This document shows, piece by piece, positions 22,791-32,358 of a DNA stretch of 37,567 nucleotides. The notes beneath the pieces were generated by a model. The model searched no databases, was not told the origin of the DNA, and saw nothing but the letters and a program-made list of their open reading frames with translations. Position 1 is the first letter of the stretch; every line of letters begins with the position of its first letter. This DNA is from CAZOWL01 sp964583605 (GTDB lineage Bacteria > Pseudomonadota > Gammaproteobacteria > Chromatiales > Chromatiaceae), in assembly GCA_964583605.1 (NCBI GenBank), contig CAZOWL010000036.1, positions 1 to 37,567 on the forward strand, read 5' to 3'. Position numbers and translations under genes: made by a program.

Positions 22791-22910
22791 GAAATTCGCG
22801 AAGCACGTTCGCTCCCTCGCCCTCTGGGAGAGGGTTGGGGTGAGGGAACGATCAGGGGCGAGGCGACGTTTCATCATCTGGGGTGGCTCGCCTCGCCCCA
22901 TGATGGTTAG
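22791..22910 (+). repeat. 120-bp dispersed hairpin repeat, copy B
   Basis: Full copy in plus orientation in the 476-base gap between nrdD and the glycerophosphodiesterase gene (22607-23082). The main hairpin spans 22847-22908, with a G where copies A and C have C near the outer end of the stem. Apart from this repeat, the nrdD promoter and the hairpins at 22965-23030, the gap holds nothing recognised. Confidence 0.85.
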
Positions 22911-22964
22911 GTCTGAGAGCGAGACGTCACGACTGGTGGAGGCTTCCTTGGCCCCACGCACGGC

Positions 22965-23030
22965 GCCGCCATCCTCACGGGCGCAATCCCGCGAGGATGG
23001 CGGCGGGCGAGAAGCCCTTCTCGCCCGCCG
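22965..23030. repeat. two overlapping strong hairpins downstream of the glycerophosphodiesterase gene
   Basis: GCCGCCATCCTC (22965-22976) pairs with GAGGATGGCGGC (22993-23004). CGGCGGGCGAGAA (23001-23013) pairs with TTCTCGCCCGCCG (23018-23030). They share 23001-23004, so only one can form fully at a time. There is no T-run on either strand. Confidence 0.7.
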
Positions 23031-23082
23031 CGCTGTCCTCCGGGCCGGGCCGGCAAAGGCCACGGCTCAGCGCGCGATCGGA

Positions 23083-24402
23083 TCAGCGGATACCCATGCA
23101 ATTGGCGTAATAGGTCACTGTCGCCGGCCAATCCGAGAAGATCCCTTCGATGCCGACGTCTTTGGCCAGCACGTCGAGCACCTCCATGGTCACGCCCTCG
23201 TTGCGTCGATCCCCCAGTACGTCGCTGATCTCTTGGTAGTAATAGCCGCCATCACCGTCCGCCAGGATCCCGCTCCGTTCCAACGTCCAGGTGATGATCT
23301 TCAGCCCCTCGTCCTTCGCGATGCGAGCGTACTCAGAGGGCACGATCTCGCCGTTCTCCGCCTTCACGAGCGCCCACATGGCCGGGGCGACGTAGTTGAT
23401 GCCGGCGGCCTTGTAGCTCGGCAGCTCGGCGGTGAAGGGAGCGAGCTGCTCTGGGGTGTCGGCGGGGATCAGATAGACGGCCTGCTTACCGAAGGCCGGC
23501 TCACTGGCGATCCAATAGTCGATGTCTTCGCGCACGAACGACTGGACCCAGGCGTCGCGCGGGCGGATGCCCCCGGCCTTGAGCTCGTCGATTAGGTGTT
23601 GGCGGTAGTCATCGTAGGTGTAATCCGGGCTGCCATCATCGTTCGTGTCGAACGGCATAGCCACGCTCGGGTCCTTCAGCTCCGGTGTGACCTTCACCCC
23701 TAGGGTCTTGAAAAGCTTGACACTCTCAGCGTGTGTCATCAGAGTGCCGCTCGTCGGGCCTGAATATAGGTCGGTGCGCGTGCTCGCGGTGCCGTTCAAA
23801 TACTCCTCTGGCGTCGTGGCCGCGGGATTGGCGCCGTCCATCTTGCCCTTTAGCATCCGGAACTCTTCCAGCGTGATGTCGCTTGTGCAGCACCTGGCCG
23901 AAGCCGGCGTCGGGTTGCCGTCGTCGTCATAGCCGGCCGGCTGGAACGGCTGGCTGCACTTCGCGTTCAATTCCGGAATAGTGACGATGTCCGTGGTGGT
24001 GTGCAGGTCGCACTGTGAATGGCGACAGACCAGCTCGGCATCCTTCGTGAAAGTCACGTCGCACTCGACGATGCCAGCGCCCTGGCGGGCGGCGGCGATG
24101 TAGGATTCGCGAGTATGCTCCGGAAACTGCATACAGGCCCCGCGGTGTCCGATCGAGAAGTCGGTCTTCTTGAACAGAGGACGCGCGGCGCAAGAGGCGA
24201 GCTTGTCCTTCAGGTCGCTCTCGGCCATATCATCGACGAGAAAGAATGGGCGCACACCGAGCTGGGCAAAAGAGAGCGAAATTCTGGAGGTCACCGAGTT
24301 ACGGATGTCTTGACTGAGAGACGAATCCGCCTCCACCGCCTGGGTGACTATCGCGAGAAGGCCAATCAGGATATGGACAACGAGCCGACGGGTACCGGGC
24401 AT
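23083..24402 (-). CDS. exported glycerophosphodiester phosphodiesterase
   Basis: A 439-residue GDPD-family enzyme with an N-terminal signal peptide (about 1-22, ending TQAVEA). Core motifs are GHRGACMQFPEHT with His86, VECDVTFTKD with Glu113 and Asp115, and CRHSQCDL with His128. These are the metal ligands and the two catalytic histidines of the TIM-barrel phosphodiesterase fold. It should release glycerol 3-phosphate and an alcohol from glycerophosphodiesters in the periplasm. It is longer than a typical GlpQ because of an insertion rich in Asp/Gly/Thr (about 155-245) and an N-terminal extension. The start ATG 24402 has GGAG six bases upstream. It is divergent from tadA. Confidence 0.88.
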   Translation of the reverse strand: MPGTRRLVVHILIGLLAIVTQAVEADSSLSQDIRNSVTSRISLSFAQLGVRPFFLVDDMAESDLKDKLASCAARPLFKKTDFSIGHRGACMQFPEHTRESYIAAARQGAGIVECDVTFTKDAELVCRHSQCDLHTTTDIVTIPELNAKCSQPFQPAGYDDDGNPTPASARCCTSDITLEEFRMLKGKMDGANPAATTPEEYLNGTASTRTDLYSGPTSGTLMTHAESVKLFKTLGVKVTPELKDPSVAMPFDTNDDGSPDYTYDDYRQHLIDELKAGGIRPRDAWVQSFVREDIDYWIASEPAFGKQAVYLIPADTPEQLAPFTAELPSYKAAGINYVAPAMWALVKAENGEIVPSEYARIAKDEGLKIITWTLERSGILADGDGGYYYQEISDVLGDRRNEGVTMEVLDVLAKDVGIEGIFSDWPATVTYYANCMGIR

Positions 24403-24525
24403 AGGGGGCTCCTCATGGCACTGTGGGATGGACGAGACGAGGCCGCATTCGTCGCGATCGGCCAACGCGGCCGACGATGAGGCTAGCAGCGAGATGTGTC
24501 CTGCTGATGACGGCGATATGAACAA

Positions 24526-24978
24526 GTGGACGTTGAACACGCCTTCATGAAGATGGCCCTGGAGCTGGCTGCCCAGGGCGGCCTGGCCGGCGAGGTACCA
24601 GTCGGCGCCGTGCTCGTGCAAGATCGACAGATCATTGGCACGGGCTGGAACCGGCCCATCGGCAACAAGGATCCAACAGCGCATGCCGAGATCATCGCGT
24701 TACGAGACGCCGCGCGCCATCTCGCCAACTATCGTCTGCCTGGGACGACCCTCTACGTTACCCTCGAGCCCTGCCCGATGTGTGCGGGCGCCATCATCCA
24801 TGCGCGGGTTGACCACGTCGTCTATGGTGCCCCCGACCCCAAAGGCGGAGCCTGCGGCAGTGTTTTCGATCTACTCCCGAGCGATGCTCGCTTCAACCAC
24901 CGCACCACCTGCACCGGCGGTGTGCTGGCCGAGGCTTGCGGCGCCATGCTCCGCGACTTCTTCCGCCTCCGGCGCTGA
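24526..24978 (+). CDS. tadA: tRNA-specific adenosine deaminase TadA
   Basis: A 150-residue zinc-dependent deaminase that converts A34 to inosine in tRNA-Arg(ACG). The signature H53-A-E55 (zinc ligand and proton shuttle) and P-C83-P-M-C86 (zinc ligands) are intact in TAHAEIIAL and EPCPMCAGAI. The ends and length match E. coli TadA. The start is GTG 24526 (DVEHAFMKMALELA), fitting the family N-terminus; ATG 24547 is the fallback because no good ribosome binding site is seen before the GTG. It is divergent from the glycerophosphodiesterase gene and lies 77 bases before tRNA-Ser. Confidence 0.95.
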   Translation: MDVEHAFMKMALELAAQGGLAGEVPVGAVLVQDRQIIGTGWNRPIGNKDPTAHAEIIALRDAARHLANYRLPGTTLYVTLEPCPMCAGAIIHARVDHVVYGAPDPKGGACGSVFDLLPSDARFNHRTTCTGGVLAEACGAMLRDFFRLRR

Positions 24979-25055
24979 GGCACCCAGTGCACGAACCCCA
25001 GCACGAACGTATAATGATCAACGCGTAACATCGTTGGCCTAGCCAGTGATTTTTC

Positions 25056-26125
<1,070 letters not shown>

Positions 26126-26395
26126 ATGAACAGCATTCCCGCTCAAGAGATCAAGCGCCGTGGAATCGCAGCCGTGGACGAGGCCCTTCACAACGGTCCT
26201 GTTCATATCATCAAGAACAACCGCCCGAGCTATGTCGTGCTGACCGAAGCCGCCTATGCCGAGCTGCAAGAGGCCCAGCAGGACGCAGCGAGGGAACGTC
26301 TGCGCGCGTCGCTGGCTGACCTCGAGGCCGGCCGAACGAATCGCTACGCGGATGCGGATTCGCTGATGCGCGCACTCGACGCTGACGAAGCATGA
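26126..26395 (+). CDS. Phd/YefM-type antitoxin
   Basis: An 89-residue antitoxin. The N-terminal DNA-binding part has IPAQEIKRRGIAAVDEAL, NGPVHIIKNNRPSYVVL and TEAAYAEL, the Phd/YefM pattern. The C-terminal helix, rich in Arg, Asp and Glu, is the toxin-neutralising tail. It would bind and block the RelE-like toxin encoded next and repress the pair. Its stop overlaps the toxin's presumed ATG (ATGA at 26392-26395), standard for such operons. Upstream AACAGG is a weak ribosome binding site. The toxin frame is damaged, so the antitoxin may now be orphaned. Confidence 0.82.
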   Translation: MNSIPAQEIKRRGIAAVDEALHNGPVHIIKNNRPSYVVLTEAAYAELQEAQQDAARERLRASLADLEAGRTNRYADADSLMRALDADEA

Positions 26396-26669
26396 GCTTC
26401 ACCCTCGTTACGACGCAGCATTCGAGCGACGGGCTCGCAAGTTTCTTCGCAAGCACCCCGACCTCCGCCCCACGCTCAGGGACACCTTGGACGACCTCAG
26501 TCGAGATCCCTTCCAACCCAGACTGAAGCTGCATCCCCTCGCCGACAAGCTGGAAGGAATGCAGGCGGTCAGTTTGACCTACAGCTATCGATTGACGCTG
26601 TTGCTCAAGGTCACGGAAGAGGAGATCGTTCTTCTCGATATCGGAACCCACGATGAAGTCTACGAATGA
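26392..26669 (+). pseudogene. RelE-type toxin with a one-base deletion after the start codon
   Basis: The toxin body is clear in one frame: HPRYDAAFERRARKFLRKHP near the start, then AVSLTYSYRLTLLL and EEIVLLDIGTHDEVYE. This is a RelE/ParE-superfamily toxin of about 90 residues. However, the ATG overlapping the antitoxin stop (26392) is in another frame and reaches a stop after 45 codons. Inserting one base after ATGA would give ATG-AnG-CTT-CAC-CCT, which restores a normal start, so a single base seems to have been lost at about 26394-26396. In the intact frame only CTG 26382 or TTG 26487 could start. Probably inactive, unless CTG initiates or there is a sequencing error. Confidence 0.65.
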
Positions 26670-27823
26670 GAGTCACTGCCAAAGACATAGAAGGATGGGC
26701 TGAGCGTCGCGACGTGCAAGGCGAGCTGCCGCGTCTGATCCGACGCTTGGCGATGCAGGCGGAGTCGATCACGGAGATCGATTTTCCGGCGGGAGACTCC
26801 GTGAGCCGTCCCGGCTGGGACGGCGAAATGGTCAGTTTGACGGAATCGACCTGGATTCCCGCAGGTAGATCATTTTGGGAAGTCAGCGTCGAGGGTAGTC
26901 CGACGACGAAGGCCAACCGCGATTTCAAGAAACGCGGGACATCTGGTCTCGCGGCATTTGACCCGCCATCCGATGTTCGACGCGAATCGACCTACATTGC
27001 GGTGACCGGGAGACGCTGGAAAAACAAGAAGAAATGGGCGAAGGAAAGACAAGCCAAAGGCGATTGGCTACGACGCGGATGACTTGGAAGCCTGGCTAGA
27101 AGCCAATCCGGCAATCGCGCTGTCATTCGCCGAGGACATCGGCATCGCAGGCGACGGAGTCGAAACCGTCATTCATCATTGGCAGCAGTGGTCCTCCCAA
27201 TGCCAACCATTCATCTCGCCGCAAGCCTTCCTCGCCGGTCGGCAGGACGCCAGGAGCAAGCTCCTGGCCGATTTCCGGGAACACATCAGCCAAGAAGAGA
27301 GCGGAACTTATGCGATCCGCGCTGACAGCGCCGCAGAGGCAGCCGCCTTCGTCTGCGCCGCCGTGCTGGAAACAGAGGATATCGCGGATGTCGCAGTCGT
27401 ACTCACCGATGCCCGTGGTTGGCGTTTCGTTGAGGTCAATCCACGACTTCGACTCGTGATTGCCGTCCGCCCCGAAATCGCGGCTGGACCGGCGACCGAT
27501 GTTCTCACGGTCGTTCCGGCCGCGGCAGGCGATTTGGCCATGCCATTACCCATAAGTCTGGCGGCCATGGATGCGACCCGGCGCAAGTGCCTGATCCAGG
27601 GTGGCGCACCTTGGTCCGGGGGCCTGAAGATCGCTCTCGTAACCCGCTGATCTCGTGCAACGGATCGACTTATGGGTAATGGTATGGCGATTTGGCGTCT
27701 GGATATGGAGGAGCCGATGGCCAGGGTTTCCAGCGGGAGCTCAAACGACCCAGCATCTACGCCTTCCGCGACGCCTTGATCGAGATCGGAGTCGAGGCAT
27801 CGGACGGATTTTCCAGCCACTGA
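26666..27823 (+). pseudogene. remnant of a large protein of unknown family, frameshifted and rearranged
   Basis: Three coding-like pieces lie in order. 26666-27070 starts with ATG overlapping the toxin stop and has the pattern W-x-x-R-x-x-Q-x-x-L-P-x-L-I-R-R-L and FPAGDSVSRPGWDGEM. 27075-27650 begins YDADDLEAWLEANPAI in a different frame, so a short deletion joins it to the first piece. 27680-27823 reads GDLASGYGGADGQGFQRELK, then RPSIYAFRDALIEIGV, in yet another frame. The pieces look like the start and scattered later parts of one large protein, possibly of the kind often found near toxin-antitoxin or defence genes, but I cannot name the family. It is certainly not intact. A near-perfect 22-bp inverted repeat (27537/27688) lies inside, and an IS1634-type remnant follows. 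Confidence 0.5.
27537..27688. repeat. 22-bp inverted repeat bounding 108 bp
   Basis: The arm 27537-27558 begins GCCATGCCATTACCC. The arm 27667-27688 is its reverse complement at 21 of 22 positions. The direct motif GGCGATTTGGC borders both arms (27528-27538 and 27686-27696). Confidence 0.8.
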
Positions 27824-27919
27824 TGGTACTAACAGCCTGAAACAATTTGAAAAACACTTGATTTCGGTCAATTTTGTAGGCATGTAATATGCTATTTATG
27901 TATTTCTATTAATGAGGTT

Positions 27920-27939
27920 ATGCGCTATACATAGCGCAT
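27920..27939. promoter_or_regulatory. hairpin covering the transposase start codon
   Basis: ATGCGCTAT and ATAGCGCAT, two bases apart, form a nine-base-pair hairpin whose right arm contains the first two bases of the transposase ATG (27938). Such structures limit transposase translation. Confidence 0.55.
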
Positions 27940-28707
27940 GTACATCGCCGCCGTCCCTAACCGCAAATCGCCACCGGCGATTTTGTTGCGCGAGTCCTAT
28001 CGCGACAACGGCAAGGTCAAGACCCGCACCATTGCCAATCTCACCCATTGGGCCCCGGAGCGCATTGAGGCGCTGCGCAAGGCGCTGAAGGGTGACTTCG
28101 ATGGCTTGGATGGCGAGGAGGTCAGTGGCGAGATCTTCGGCGTGTTACTCGCCTTGAAGCAGCTGGCCGATCAGGTGGGCATGACCCGTGTGCTCGGGCC
28201 GTCCGAGGAGGGGCGCTTGGCGCTGTTTCTGGTGCTGGCGCGCATTGCCCACGGTGGCTCGCGGCTCTCGGCGGTGCGCTGGGCAGAGCAGCACGCGGTG
28301 AGTGACATCCTGGGGCTTGAGGAATTCGATGAGAATGACCTCTATGAGGCCCTCGATTGGCTCGAGACGGAGCAGACGCGCATTGAGAAGCGCCTCTATG
28401 AGGCGTACGTGAAAGATCACGGCGAGCCGCCGGCGATCGTGCTCTACGATGTCACCTCCAGTTATTTCGAGGGCGAGCACAACGAGCTGGCCGACTACGG
28501 CTATAACCGCGATGGCAAGAAGGGTAAGAAGCAGATTGTCATCGGCTTGCTGACCGGGGCCGACGGCGAGCCGCCCGGTTGACGTATTTGATCTATGACG
28601 TCAAGGGCACCCGCTATGCGCGGCTCATTCAGCCCGACGATGAACAACGCGCCCTTCTCGAGGCGCTCGGGATTCGCTTCCCCCGGCAAACTGCCAAGGC
28701 TTTGTAG
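27938..28707 (+). pseudogene. IS1634-type transposase with large internal deletion
   Basis: The first 214 codons (27938-28582) match the N-terminal part of IS1634-family (IS4-like) transposases: a conserved start with LLRESYRDNGKVKTRTIANL, the first catalytic-region strand VLYDVTSSYFEG, then DYGYNRDGKKGKKQIVIGLL. Translation then stops at TGA 28580. In another frame, 28582-28707 encodes YDVKGTRYARLIQPDDEQRA, then ALGIRFPRQTA, which looks like the C-terminal end. About 300 residues with the remaining catalytic acids are missing. It is a dead derivative. The flanks (27830-27937 and 28708-28765) are A+T-rich and probably belong to the element, but I could not fix its ends. Confidence 0.75.
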
Positions 28708-28767
28708 GCAGTACGCCGCTCCTGGCGCTTCTCACGTTTTAGATTTTATTTCATATGGTTATGGCGT

Positions 28768-29118
28768 ATTACGCCGGTTCTGTGGCCGGAAGACGCACGG
28801 ATCCTGTTCCGCAGCCGCGATCGCCTCGGCCAGGTGACCGCCGGTGACTTGAAGCCAGAGGGTCAGGAGTTCCTCGCCAAGATCGGCAAGGTCAATCTGA
28901 TCACCTACCAAGGCAAGCGGACCGACTTCTTCGGGCACTCCTACTTCACGAGCAACCCGGAGGTCAGCTCGGATGTGATCCAGCTGCTCCGCTACGGCAA
29001 ACGCCTCGGCGAGCCCGGTCGCGAGCTGACCCGAACCGGCCCGGGGACCTGGGAGTTCCCGACCGTGGAGCCCGAAGAGAGACGGGCCATCGCGGCTCGG
29101 GGGCAGGATCCGATCTGA
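28768..29118 (+). pseudogene. 3' fragment of an alpha/beta hydrolase-like gene, cut by the IS remnant
   Basis: The frame ITPVLWPEDARILFRSRDRL, followed by VTAGDLKPEGQEFL and DFFGHSYFTSNPEVSSD, has good codon use and ends at 29118. It resembles the last third of alpha/beta hydrolases, with GHSYF as the catalytic-His loop and a helical end. No N-terminal part or nucleophile is present, and the frame begins in sequence joined to the IS remnant, so the 5' part was lost with or before the insertion. A GTG at 28834 could start a 94-residue ORF, but nothing suggests it is a real gene. The hydrolase assignment is tentative. Confidence 0.45.
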
Positions 29119-29310
29119 GCTCGGCGGCGACAGCCTGGCGAGTCGGCGCCGATCCGCCGTCTTTCGCGCCGCTGTGCGGACCAGGCCCAGGCCGAAGTAG
29201 CGGCTCTGGCATTCAACTAGAGGGCGACCCGCTCGATGGTGCTGGCTCGGATCGCCGGGCGCCCTCCCTGGCCGCCTGCGCGCGAGACGCAACCGGCAAG
29301 CAAGCGATCG

Positions 29311-31278
29311 CTACGGGGACCCGTCGACACCGTGAAGCGCGGCCCGCGCGTCGAGGAATGCCCTTGCCAGGCCGGAGGGCGTCTGCAAACGCAGTTGGTC
29401 GTATGCGTCGCCGTTTCCAGCGAGTGCCGCGGCGTCACTGTGGCGCTGCAGGAAGGTGTCCATAGCGACACCCGAGGACGGCCAGTAATCCCAGTAGAAC
29501 CGGATCCAATCGGACTCGACACCAAAGATGCTCGTGCAATCGCTGGGCGGGCAGGCACAGGCGGTTTCAAGGTAGTCGAAGTCGGCGGCATTCTCCAAGT
29601 CGACCACCTGATTAGTGTAGAGCCCATCCGACTCCGGGATCGATTTGTAGTAGCGCCAAGTGCTCGATGATGACAGGGCGACGGCGCCGAGAGCGCTCGC
29701 AAAGCCCTCGAGCGCGGCGGCCGATTGGTGCTCCCTGCTATTCAGCGCGTGGGCCTCCCCGTAGCTGTCGCAGCCCGGCGTACCGTCGGTGATGCTATAG
29801 TCCGCAGTCAGGTGTTGAGAGGTGTAGACCGAATCGACGATGTGGCCGAATTCATGGGCGATCAGCTCGGCCTTGTGCGGCCCACCATCGTGGTTGGTGA
29901 TCCAGCCCTCGTCGTCCCAGGCGCAGGAGACATTTTCACCCCAAGCGGGACATCCGTCCGCTTCGAATGCGACGGAGTGAGAGAAGGGCGCACCATCGCT
30001 GAGCAGCGCATCGTAGAAGGACAACACCTCCGCCCCGACCGCCAGCAGATTCGCCATGCGCCAGTTGCCTGGGTGAGTGATGAGCGGCGTGACAGTTCCG
30101 GCTCCGGTCGAGAACACCATGTAGGCATTGCGCGGCACGTCCCACGGACTCCCATTCCAGCTATCCCGGCTCCAGGGTGACCCCGGTTGGTCGAAGGCCC
30201 GCACCATGATGTCGCGGTCTTCGCTCGCGCCGACGTGGCTTTCGAAGTACATCCCGGTGAAGAAGATGAAGCCCTCGGGGAGCGCGGGGATGTTGACACA
30301 ACCATTGGACCGGCTGGTGGCGCCGAAGAATGTGCCGACGAAGGGGATGCTCAGCCAGACCTTGGCCCCCTTGGCCTGGTGAAATGGAGCGTCGGCAAAG
30401 TCGACGCCCCCGGTGGAGTAGTCGGTGCCCAGGCGGAAGCAAAGCGTTTGGGCGGCCGGTGGCGGGCTCCCCTCTCCGGGAGGCCCGCCCGGGCCCGGCG
30501 GCCCCCCGGTGCCGCGGGCAGCGACTGCCCGGAAGGCCCGTCGATCGATCCTGCTCGCATCCCGGAGGATGTCATTGGGCGCCGGGAGCGGATGAGCGGG
30601 CATGAGGACCTGCATCGTGCCGGCCAGTCCCCGTTCCGCCGAGGTGAGCCGGAGTCCGTGCTTCGATAGCAGCTTGTCGACAGCCTTGCGGTAATGTCGC
30701 GGCGCGTTCTCCTCTGGGTACCACAGATAGGCGCCTCGCCCTGGCAGCCAATGAATCCCGCGTCTCGGGGCCCAGACGATGGTTCCGTCGACCTCGGCTG
30801 AGACGACCACGCCGATCGGGGTCGCAGTGTCAGCGACGAGGCCCTGGATGCCGGCGGTCTCGACACTCACCACGGTGTGCTGGCCCGCCGCCACCTCGAG
30901 TGGGTCGAGCCGCCTCGCGACGACGCCCGTCGGCCCCTTGAACCTGACGGTGATCCTGACCTCCCGGGCCTCCCGCGTGGGATTCGAGATGACGAGGGGG
31001 GCGCCAGATTCAAAGAGCTGCTCCTTTTCGAAGCTCCAAACCAGATCCACAGGTGTCTCCTCGCTCGTGGACCCACCGCAGTTTGGGAAGGGGACTTGGT
31101 GCCTGAAGTCGTGCCGGTGGAGATGCTGCCAGGGATCCGGGCGAGACGCTGGGTCACCGAGGGCGCATGAAGCCGCTCCGAGCAGGGCCAGGGCCAGGCC
31201 GAAGCGGCTGCGGCGAGTCTGGAACCGCAGCGCAGCATAGCGCTGCGCCCGATGGCATGCGGGGAAAAGTCCGGACAT
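29311..31278 (-). CDS. exported zincin-type metallopeptidase-like protein
   Basis: A 655-residue secreted protein. The N-terminal hydrophobic segment (about 26-37) ends LLGAASCALG, so Cys38 may be lipidated or the signal cleaved nearby. A beta-rich region with a Pro/Gly linker (257-275) follows. The zinc-binding motif HEFGH is at 475-479, and a likely third ligand is Glu524 in LEGFASAL, the E-G-F/W-A pattern of gluzincins. Many Cys residues and a C-terminal alpha-helical part complete it. The start ATG 31278 has GGAG eight bases upstream; the frame is open to 31362 without need. The substrate is unknown. It stands alone; I do not recognise a named family. Confidence 0.75.
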   Translation of the reverse strand: MSGLFPACHRAQRYAALRFQTRRSRFGLALALLGAASCALGDPASRPDPWQHLHRHDFRHQVPFPNCGGSTSEETPVDLVWSFEKEQLFESGAPLVISNPTREAREVRITVRFKGPTGVVARRLDPLEVAAGQHTVVSVETAGIQGLVADTATPIGVVVSAEVDGTIVWAPRRGIHWLPGRGAYLWYPEENAPRHYRKAVDKLLSKHGLRLTSAERGLAGTMQVLMPAHPLPAPNDILRDASRIDRRAFRAVAARGTGGPPGPGGPPGEGSPPPAAQTLCFRLGTDYSTGGVDFADAPFHQAKGAKVWLSIPFVGTFFGATSRSNGCVNIPALPEGFIFFTGMYFESHVGASEDRDIMVRAFDQPGSPWSRDSWNGSPWDVPRNAYMVFSTGAGTVTPLITHPGNWRMANLLAVGAEVLSFYDALLSDGAPFSHSVAFEADGCPAWGENVSCAWDDEGWITNHDGGPHKAELIAHEFGHIVDSVYTSQHLTADYSITDGTPGCDSYGEAHALNSREHQSAAALEGFASALGAVALSSSSTWRYYKSIPESDGLYTNQVVDLENAADFDYLETACACPPSDCTSIFGVESDWIRFYWDYWPSSGVAMDTFLQRHSDAAALAGNGDAYDQLRLQTPSGLARAFLDARAALHGVDGSP

Positions 31279-31448
31279 TTTGCCTTCTCCAGTGGTGGCG
31301 GCCGGCTTTGGCCATGGGTTGATCATAGACCAGCCATCCGGGCGCTGCCGGTGGCCCGGCAAGACCCCGGGCCTCAGAGGATTGGCGCAGTGCTGGCAGG
31401 ATCGGGCGCAGCCGCCGCCGGCTGCGGGCTACGCAGGCGTCGAGAGCT

Positions 31449-32231
31449 TCAAACCGGATGCGCGAGCTCGATGATGGCGAACGCCGCGCCCTGGGGATCC
31501 TGGAGGAACGCGAAGCGACCGACATTCTCGGCCTCCATCGCCGGGAACAGGGCCACGCCGCCGAGCCGGACTGCCTCGGCCATCGCGGCGTCGCAGTCGG
31601 CAACGCAAAAGTAGGCCGCCCAATTCGGCGGCACGGGTCCCCAGTCTTCCTGGATCTTCAGCATGCCAGCGACCTCGCGATCGCCCTGCAGGAAGAGCTC
31701 GTACGGGATGTCTGGTAGGCTTTGGCTGGTGCGGCTCGTCCAGCCGAAGAGCTCACGATAGAAGCCCCCGGCCGCATCGGTCGCGTTCGTCTGCAGCTCC
31801 GCCCAGCAGAAGGCCCCGGGCTCATTCTGTAGCGCCGCGCCAGCGTGCTCGCCCGCCTGCCAGAGGCTTAACGCGGCGCCGGTGGGATCCTGGATCACCG
31901 CCATGCGGCCGGAGGTCATCACGTCCATCGGCGCCATCAGGACCTGGGCACCCAAGGATGCCGCGGCGTCGGTGACGGCTGCGACGTCGGCAACGGACAC
32001 ATAGACGTTCCAGCCAGGACGCTCGCCCATCTCCGGCGGCAGCGGGTAGAGGGCGCAGACCTCTCGGTCCCCTTTGCGCAGCATCGTGTAGGGTGGGCCC
32101 TGATCGGTCGGGACATCGACCGCGGACCAGCCGAACAGCCCCGTATAGAAGTCACGGGCAGCATGGGTGTCGGTCGTCGCAAGGTCGACCCAGCAGAAGG
32201 TCCCCGGCTGGTAGTCGGTCATCTCGGGCAT
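31449..32231 (-). CDS. two-domain VOC (glyoxalase/bleomycin-resistance fold) protein
   Basis: A 260-residue protein with two tandem VOC domains (about 8-125 and 138-257). Each begins with the same pattern, P-G-x-F-C-W-x-x-L-x-T (PGTFCWVDLATTD; PGAFCWAELQTNA), and contains FY-x-x-LFGW and QDPxGAA. The fold usually holds a metal or binds small ligands; this tandem type occurs in proteins resembling mycobacterial CFP32. The reaction is unknown. ATG 32231 has AGGAG nine bases upstream. Confidence 0.88.
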   Translation of the reverse strand: MPEMTDYQPGTFCWVDLATTDTHAARDFYTGLFGWSAVDVPTDQGPPYTMLRKGDREVCALYPLPPEMGERPGWNVYVSVADVAAVTDAAASLGAQVLMAPMDVMTSGRMAVIQDPTGAALSLWQAGEHAGAALQNEPGAFCWAELQTNATDAAGGFYRELFGWTSRTSQSLPDIPYELFLQGDREVAGMLKIQEDWGPVPPNWAAYFCVADCDAAMAEAVRLGGVALFPAMEAENVGRFAFLQDPQGAAFAIIELAHPV

Positions 32232-32358
32232 ATCGGCACGCTCCTCTCACGCTGAGTGGCCATCGCCAGCGATGGCCGACCGAAGAATCCTAGGCCCGGC
32301 AGCTCCGTCCTTCGACCAGGCGGGCCCTAGGTCGATCCGGCTGCGCGCACCCGCCGCA

